Position numbers and translations under genes: made by a program | In this document: in pieces, positions 58,401 to 64,000 of the stretch | Position numbering within the stretch: the stretch's first letter is position 1 | Layout of the letters: each line of letters starts with the position of its first letter | The notes under the pieces: generated by a model | What the model saw: the letters and a program-made list of their open reading frames with translations, nothing else | Told to the model about the DNA's origin: nothing | Database searches by the model: none | NCBI GenBank assembly: GCA_964019165.1 | Contig: OZ025269.1 | Location: forward strand, 8,295,191-8,359,190 | Direction of reading: 5' to 3' | Source of the DNA: Mastigias papua | Lineage: Eukaryota; Cnidaria; Scyphozoa; Rhizostomeae; Mastigiidae | DNA length: 64,000 bases

Positions 58401-59280
58401 TGTTGTTGCGTATCCTTAGTTAGCGTGCAGAGAACACGGGGGCAGAGAAAGGAGACGGCGATGTTGAGTGTACTCTGACTCTACTCTGACTGACTATACA
58501 TTACAGATAAAATGGATATATACATAAACATTGAACAACCCGAAATAAACATGAGTTACGTACAGGAAGGGTTAGGTGCTTGTTAGTTGATTGCTGAATT
58601 GATTCGTGTGGCGGTGATTGCGTAGAGAACAACAGCATAGGAATGACCAAGTGTGTGATGACTGTGACGAAATCAATCCGCCTATTCGCTAGTTCAGGAT
58701 AAAAAAATCGAGATTACAGAACCAACGCAAAAAGACGACCAACTTGGCTTTCAATATTTCATTCCAATTCTACAGCATGCTACATCATGTAGGCACGCAC
58801 TAGTGTAAGCGACAACTAACTGTTCATTTTACGTTGCAACTACATATCAATTCACGAATTAAAATGTCAACCAATAATAAACAAGAATAACAGGAAAATG
58901 ACTAAGATAATTTTACAGTGATTTCTCTGTTAGCATAGCTTGCTTGGACGTTTAACGCTTAGTCAAGATCCGTGTCTCGGATTCGGATCGAGGCCTTTAC
59001 GTAAATAATAGCCACAAACAACACGAAGTAAAAGAAAAAACATGATTAATAAAGCATAGCGATAAATGACTCAAAAATGAATGAACCTTATTCGCTATTA
59101 TACTACGTGCTAATATAGAGCTGCAACGCAATTGCAAATCGCGCGTGGTTTTCCCGACAATGACAGGAGTGACGGACGGTGATGTCCCAGGTGTGTGATT
59201 TTGTGAATGCGAATGAATGAAAGAAGAAAATTAGCGTAGACTGAGAAATGGCCTAAGCTACAGTGTTTACGTTCACTACA
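58401..59280. mobile_element. Probable solo LTR, 880 bp, in Gypsy-3
   Basis: A non-coding block with TG...CA ends (TGTTGTTGCG and GTTCACTACA) and imperfect flanks ATCCA / AGCCA. Its removal rejoins the protease end (...WDMNGL) to the following Gypsy-3 sequence. No internal genes. Family unknown. Confidence 0.55.
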
Positions 59281-59655
59281 AGCCATTCATATCCCACTTT
59301 AGTGTGCGCATTGCTTTAAGTTCCAGCAAATTACCAAAATCTTCCCAAACATTAAAGGTAATGATGGCTTTTGTTGACAAATTTGTCATCCACACCTCAG
59401 CAGAAAATATCCCTAGCACTGGAATCTTGTTACGTGTACAGGTCAAATATTCACATACTGGTGGCTCTAAAGTCGGTTTACCCACTTTTTCCCACACGTC
59501 TTTGGAACAGAAACTATCTCGGGAACCTGTATCCACATCAAACTTTACTGGCTGATGATTCACTTGCAGTGATACTGATAGCCTATCCTCCTCTGATCCG
59601 AAGGTTGTGCTAACAGTGTGTGGCAATCTTACCATAACTGATCGCACTGTTGACT
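59281..59655 (-). pseudogene. Gypsy-3 protease region
   Basis: Reads VNHQPVKFDVDTGSRDSFCS (DTGS active site) and then IPVLGIFSAEV. The end is cut by the solo LTR. Upstream it reads into GHLSAVYKSK, part of the zinc knuckle. Confidence 0.75.
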
Positions 59656-59710
59656 TTGTCTGTGTTGTCTTGGACTTGTAGACTGCTGATAGGTGTCCCT
59701 TTCTTGCAAT

Positions 59711-60306
59711 AGACCCTTTTCACAATGACGTAGAGAGGGCTCGACCTCTGGCGAAAACGAGGCAAGTGTAACTAGGATAGACGCGTTTTGTTCGCTTGTG
59801 AGACGGCCTGATCTTATAAGCCTCAAGATTGTACAGATGCGAGGGTGGCAAAGGCCCTCGAGTGAGTCGCCGCATGTTCGATCGTTTATGATATTCCCAT
59901 CCGTAAAATGTTTCCCTCGAAGGTAGGCACAACATTTTTATAATGAAATCACCCATTCTATCTACTGTTTTAACAAAACTGCGCCAACGAGTCTTCGCTC
60001 GACTCGCCTGTTAATACCTAAATAAATTTAGGCCCGATGGCGAAGCATCGGTTTTGTAAAGTGTGTTATAGCACCAATATACGGTACATTGCCACCCGAG
60101 TGATCTACATTTATTCTCCGGAGCCTGATTTAACATGGAATGCATGCTATTGCCCATTTTTGACCGTATCTTAAGCAGAACAATCGCAAAAATGTATGAG
60201 TAGCTCTTTTCCCCGTACTGAGCATTTTCGGCGATGAATCTGGAACATCACTTGCCTCGTTTTCGCCAGAGGTCGAGCCCTCTCTACGTCATTGTGAAAA
60301 GGGTCT
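59711..60306. mobile_element. Terminal-inverted-repeat element, 596 bp, splitting a zinc knuckle
   Basis: 58-bp ends, AGACCCTTTTCACAATGACG... and its exact reverse complement, nearly perfect. No coding capacity. Removing it rebuilds the gag reading ECYN-CKKKGHL, placing the insertion within a CCHC knuckle. The target duplication is 2-3 bp at most (AAT/ATT). Confidence 0.85.
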
Positions 60307-60813
60307 ATTGTAGCACTCAGAGTCCCTGAATGGACAGTCTTGGGGCTTGTGTCCTGCCCTTCCACATCGATAACACAGCTTGGTGACATTGGTACCATTC
60401 TTCTTGCTTGATGGTTTCTTATGGAATTGGCTTTTGACCATTTTATTGACAGGAACTGCGCCAATGCCATAAGTGGTTTCTTTGGCTGCTTTCGCTGCTT
60501 CTTCAGTCTCAGCAGCTATCTCAACTGCTCTGAAAAAAGTGAGTTCATCATCTTTCACTTTGAAAAGATCTTTAATGACAGCTTCATTCTTGATAGAGCA
60601 AATAAACTTGGTTCTCATGCTTTCATCTTGAGGGTCCTTAATGGCAGTAAAATCGCAAGTTGCAGCTTGTTGTCTTATCCTCGCAGCCAACTCTTGAACA
60701 GTTTCACCAGGTTTACGATTCATGTCAGAACAAAATTTATACCTTTCACGGACCATGAAGCGTGTCGGGGTCAGGATTGCCCCAAAAAATTTTTGGACTT
60801 TATTTCTGGACAC
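60307..60813 (-). CDS. Gypsy-3 gag, C-terminal part
   Basis: RFMVRERYKFCSDM, RKPGETVQELAARIRQQA and CDF are typical of K02A2.6-like Gypsy capsid C-termini. They are followed by a basic stretch and the CYRCGRAGHKPQDC zinc knuckle. The N-terminal capsid is missing because the BEL element begins just upstream. The last few residues of the open frame come from the inserted TIR element. Confidence 0.8.
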
Positions 60814-60819
60814 AATTGT

Positions 60820-61186
60820 ACATAATGATTGACGTTTTGTTATCGAAAGATTAGTTATGTTGACTTTTAGAAGAATGGATGAGTAATTGAGATTAAGAGG
60901 ACAGGGAGGAATGCGATCGTAAGATAGATAGAGAGAGATGAGAAGTTTTGGGAAAGATTAAAATAAATGGTATAAATTCTCAACTGATAGTTTGGTATAT
61001 TTCTCATTGGTGGATAAGGTTTGTTGATTATGGAAGGATTTGTGATTGTTTGGATGTAGATGTAGGATTGATAGGAGTGCGATTTAGGGATTGTTAGGCC
61101 GTTGTTTTGATTGTTTAGTAAGTAGTATCGAGCATTTTAGAACTTTTAGGGAAAGGGTGAAACTTGATTGCTGATTATAACCCAAA
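60820..61186 (+). repeat. Probable BEL/Pao 5' LTR
   Basis: Non-coding sequence between the Gypsy-3 gag fragment and the BEL primer site. The left boundary is not fixed because the 3' LTR is outside the window. Confidence 0.55.
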
Positions 61187-61206
61187 TTTGGTGCCGTGAC
61201 CCGGGA
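61187..61206 (+). other. BEL/Pao primer-binding site
   Basis: TTGGTGCCGTGACCCGGG-type sequence directly after the presumed LTR. The decayed BEL copy has the equivalent TTTGGTACCGCGACCC at about 10564. Confidence 0.65.
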
Positions 61207-61239
61207 TGCTCGATAATTGATTTGAAAGAGATAGTGAGA

Positions 61240-62004
61240 ATGGAAATAGAGAAAGCTTTAAAGCTGCGAGAGGCGCATCGAAAAATCGCACTGAAAGTAG
61301 CAGCGGAAGTGCCTGAGCAAATAAAAAACTGGCGAGAGTTACCACCGAAACATCTGGAAACGACAAGAATACAGTTATTTGAGACATTAACAGCCATACG
61401 GAAATTTGATGAAGTAATTGAAAGCTATATTTGTGATACAGATGGAGATATTCTGAAAGAAATCGAGGAAACCAAAAAGATAAATGCCAAGTTTCATAAG
61501 GCGATGCTGATGTTAGACGACGCCCTTAATCACAAGGCAACACAAGATATTGAAGGACGACCGCGTGATAATACCGTTAGGCCAAAATTAAGAAAGTTGT
61601 CACTTAAAAGGTCTGATGGCGATCCCAAGGATTGGATGGAATTTTGGGATTCTTTTGAGGGAACTATTGACAAAAATGATGCATTAACTCAACGTGACAA
61701 ATTTGAATATTTGAAGGATTGTTTAGAAGGAATGGCCAAGCAAGTAGTTGCCGGGTTTCGATTAACTGAAGCAAATTATGTGACGGCAGTACAAATGCTG
61801 AAAGACAGATTTGGACGGGAGGAAGAAATAGGTCGGGCACACTATGAAGGAATGATAAAGATACAGCCAGTATTTAGTGATAGAGATGTAGTAAAGATTA
61901 GGAAGTTGTATGATGAAGTAGAATTTCATCATAGATCACTACAAGCACTGGGGAAAAGCCAGGATAAATATTCTGATGTTCTGATGTTTTTGTGCCAATT
62001 GTAG
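61240..62004 (+). CDS. BEL/Pao gag, frameshifted near its end
   Basis: I chose the ATG at 61240 (MEIEKALKLREAHRK), because the earlier in-frame ATG at 61168 lies before the primer site. It encodes a helical leader, then DPKDWMEFWDSFEGTIDKND and KFEYLKDCLEGMAKQVVAG, followed by YVTAVQMLKDRFG. These are the conserved BEL/Pao gag core (W..F...F...I). An 8-bp tandem duplication, CTGATGTT at 61973-61980 and 61981-61988, shifts the frame; without it the reading would pass directly to the next segment. The older copy at 11340-11380 lacks this duplication. Confidence 0.88.
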   Translation: MEIEKALKLREAHRKIALKVAAEVPEQIKNWRELPPKHLETTRIQLFETLTAIRKFDEVIESYICDTDGDILKEIEETKKINAKFHKAMLMLDDALNHKATQDIEGRPRDNTVRPKLRKLSLKRSDGDPKDWMEFWDSFEGTIDKNDALTQRDKFEYLKDCLEGMAKQVVAGFRLTEANYVTAVQMLKDRFGREEEIGRAHYEGMIKIQPVFSDRDVVKIRKLYDEVEFHHRSLQALGKSQDKYSDVLMFLCQL

Positions 62005-64000
62005 AAGGTAAGCTTCCAGAAGGCCTTCGATTGTCCGTTTTGAATGAAAAGAAAGAACAGTGGAACATGGATGAGTTGCTTGCAATCTTAGCGAAAGAAA
62101 TAACCATAAGAGAAAAGAGTAAACCGAATTTCGAATTGAAGAAGGACAAAGAGGTCAAAAGAGAATTCCCAAGAAAATTAGCTCAAGCAACTACAAGTTC
62201 ACTTAATGTTGTAAATGAAAGAAGCACATGCGTTTATTGTTATGAAGGGCACCCAAGTGAACAGTGCAGAAAAGTAACTAATGTGCCAAAGAGAAAAGAA
62301 TTATTAAGAAAATATGGAAGATGCTATATATGTTTGAAAAGAAATCATATTGCAAGCCAATGTAGGTCAAAGATAAGTTGTACTATTTGTCAAGAAAGGC
62401 ATCACGTTTCCATTTGCAACAAAGGGAAACATGAGTCAATAAACGATGTTGGACCAGGACTACACGTGAAAGATGGGTGTAATATTGCCATGCAAACTGC
62501 ACAAGCATTCATACGGATAGGTGGTAGTAGAAAGAGAGTGAGATGCAGGGTATTGTTTGATTCAAGGAGTCAAAGATCATTCATATCAAGTTCTGTCGTG
62601 TCAATGTGTGAAGATGTAGAAAAGAAAGAGAGAGAATGGTTAATGGTTAGTGGATTTGGAGAAAAGGAAGCCAAGGAAATGTATTGTCATGTGCACAAAT
62701 TAGAGGTTGAGTCTATCAAGGGGGGAGAGATAATAAATTTGGAAGCCACGGAAGTTCCAGTTATTTCAAGGGGACTTAAGAACAAGTATATTGAGAGAGT
62801 ACAGGGAGACTATGCTCATTTAAGGAAACTGTGGTTTTCAGATGTGTCAGAGAGAGAGGTTTTAGAAGTGCATTTGTTAGTAGATTCTGACTATTTATGG
62901 ACATTCCAAATGAACAATATAATTCGTGGAAAAAGCGAAGAGCCTGTTGCCATAGAAACTAAGTTGGGCTATGTATTGTCAGGACCATTGAAGGGCGTAG
63001 CTAAAGAGGAATTCTTTGCAAATATTTGTATAAATGAAAGACAAGAAATCAGAGACAGCTTAAACAAGCTATGGGATTTAGAGACAGTAGGAATAAAAGA
63101 GGTAGATCCAGTTCATGAAGATCTGATAGACAATATCAGCTTTAATGGAAAGAGGTATAGTGTAGGATTGCCTTGGAAAGTAGGAATTGGTAATCCTGAT
63201 CGGAATGAACACAATGCAATGAATAGATTGAAATCTCTTGCAAAGAAATTACAGAAAGATCCAGCTGTTATGGCAGAATATGACAACATTTTTAAAGAAC
63301 AGGAAAAAGAGGGAATAATAGAAAGAGTTACAAAAGATCAAACTGACGACGACAAAGAAAGAGTTCATTTCCTACCACACCAGGCTGTCATACGAAAGCA
63401 GGCAGAGACCACAAAGGTACGCATAGTGTTCGACGCTTCATCAAAAGAGAAAAAGACTGGACTATCACTGAATGATTCATTACATACAGGTCTATCATTA
63501 ACACTCTTGCTTTTTGATGTCCTTTTGAGACTACGAATTCACAAAGTTAGCTTGATTGGAGATATTAAATCTGCATTTTTAAGTATTGAAGTTGATGAAA
63601 AGGATAGAAATGCATTGAGATTCTTTTGGCTGGACTGTCTTGAAGATAAAGATGTGAAAAACCCAGTCATTTTTAGATCCTGTAGAGTCATATTTGGAGC
63701 TGGACCTAGCCCATTCATTTTGTCAGGAGTGCTACAACATCATATAAAACAATATGCAGAACAAGATCCTGTGTTTGCAGATAAACTACTGAACGGGTTT
63801 TATGTGGATGATTTAGTCACTGGAGCACAGAGTGTAGAGGAGGCATTTGCATTGTATGAAAAGACTATGACAAGAATGAAAGAAGGGGGATTTTGGATGC
63901 GAAAATGGAAAAGTAACAAGAGAGAACTAATTGAAAGAATAGAGCAAGATCAAGTAGAATATATACAGTACAAGACTACAGATAGCAAAGAGAATGGTAT
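61983..64000 (+). CDS. BEL/Pao gag end, protease and RT, open to the window edge
   Basis: About 670 codons are open without a stop. First come Cys/His clusters (CVYCYEGHPSEQC, CYICLKRNHIASQC, CTICQERHHVSIC), then a protease region where the active site reads FDSRSQRSF: the invariant Gly after Asp-Ser is Arg (62559-62567). ETKLGYVLSGPL and RYSVGLPWK follow. RT motifs are LPHQAVI, RIVFDASS, GDIKSAFLSIEV (motif A), RVIFGAGPSPFIL and FYVDDLVTG (catalytic). RNase H and integrase must lie beyond 64000. The frame joins gag only after the 8-bp duplication is discounted, and the protease substitution suggests this copy is inactive though young. Confidence 0.88.

Larger units (their letters stand above)
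55640..60813 (-). mobile_element. Ty3/Gypsy-3, broken, LTRs not found
   Basis: Minus-strand order: gag (60813-60289), protease (59647-59276), RT (58115-57318), RNase H (57340-56747), integrase (56743-56032) and a C-terminal WRRNLDQLRPRW end near 55680. Several shifts and stops. A solo LTR (58401-59280) and a terminal-inverted-repeat element (59711-60306) are inserted in it. The 5' end is cut by the BEL element. Confidence 0.85.

Overview
This is a window of animal (metazoan) nuclear DNA, not a microbe or a virus. It is AT-rich and full of simple repeats, and most of it is transposon sequence. The only host gene I can identify with confidence is split by large introns. The element mix (Penelope-like elements, Ty3/Gypsy, BEL/Pao, RTE and CR1/L2/Jockey-type LINEs, hAT-like and TTAA-flanked DNA elements) suggests an invertebrate, perhaps a cnidarian or other marine phylum. 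The species is not determinable from the sequence.

Host gene: a GTPBP2-type GTPase gene lies on the minus strand. Five in-frame exons were assembled by hand: 42454-42296, a 27-nt micro-exon at 34823-34797, 16915-16731, 16025-15920 and 5230-5033. Each internal edge has an AG acceptor or GT donor and the phases agree. Together they encode the first ~225 residues, up to the P-loop. The remaining exons must lie left of position 1. Everything from position 1 to about 42.3 kb is therefore intron of one gene.

Layout. 1-3.9 kb: head-to-head Penelope-like elements (PLEs), a 344-bp inverted repeat, a 176-bp palindrome, hammerhead-ribozyme-like motifs and three (TA)n arrays. 6.5-15.6 kb: a PLE with inverted ends and a LINE inserted in it, a decayed BEL/Pao copy, a foldback element and CTGT repeats. 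17.4-25.3 kb: a PLE end, a dead LINE, and an RTE LINE carrying an hAT-like element that itself carries a TTAA-flanked foldback element. 25.8-28.4 kb: a GGCAC satellite, a PLE tail and a repeat copy. 29.2-34.4 kb: a complete young Gypsy element. 36.6-41.8 kb: two large foldback repeats.

42.5-43.0 kb is the GTPBP2 promoter region, with two CACGTG E-boxes and a possible divergent first exon. 43.0-53.6 kb is a second Gypsy with 5-bp target duplications and three nested insertions: an hAT-like element in its 3' LTR, an unknown 1.6-kb block, and a LINE in gag. 53.6-55.0 kb holds a LINE fragment and a PLE fragment. 55.3-60.8 kb is a third, broken Gypsy with a solo LTR and a terminal-inverted-repeat element inside. 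60.8-64 kb is the 5' part of a fairly young BEL/Pao element that runs off the right edge.

I did not find a clearly new biological system. The most unusual points are the cross-checked 27-nt micro-exon, the association of PLE ends, hammerhead-like motifs, palindromes and (TA)n arrays, and an exon-like segment inside a non-autonomous hAT-like element.
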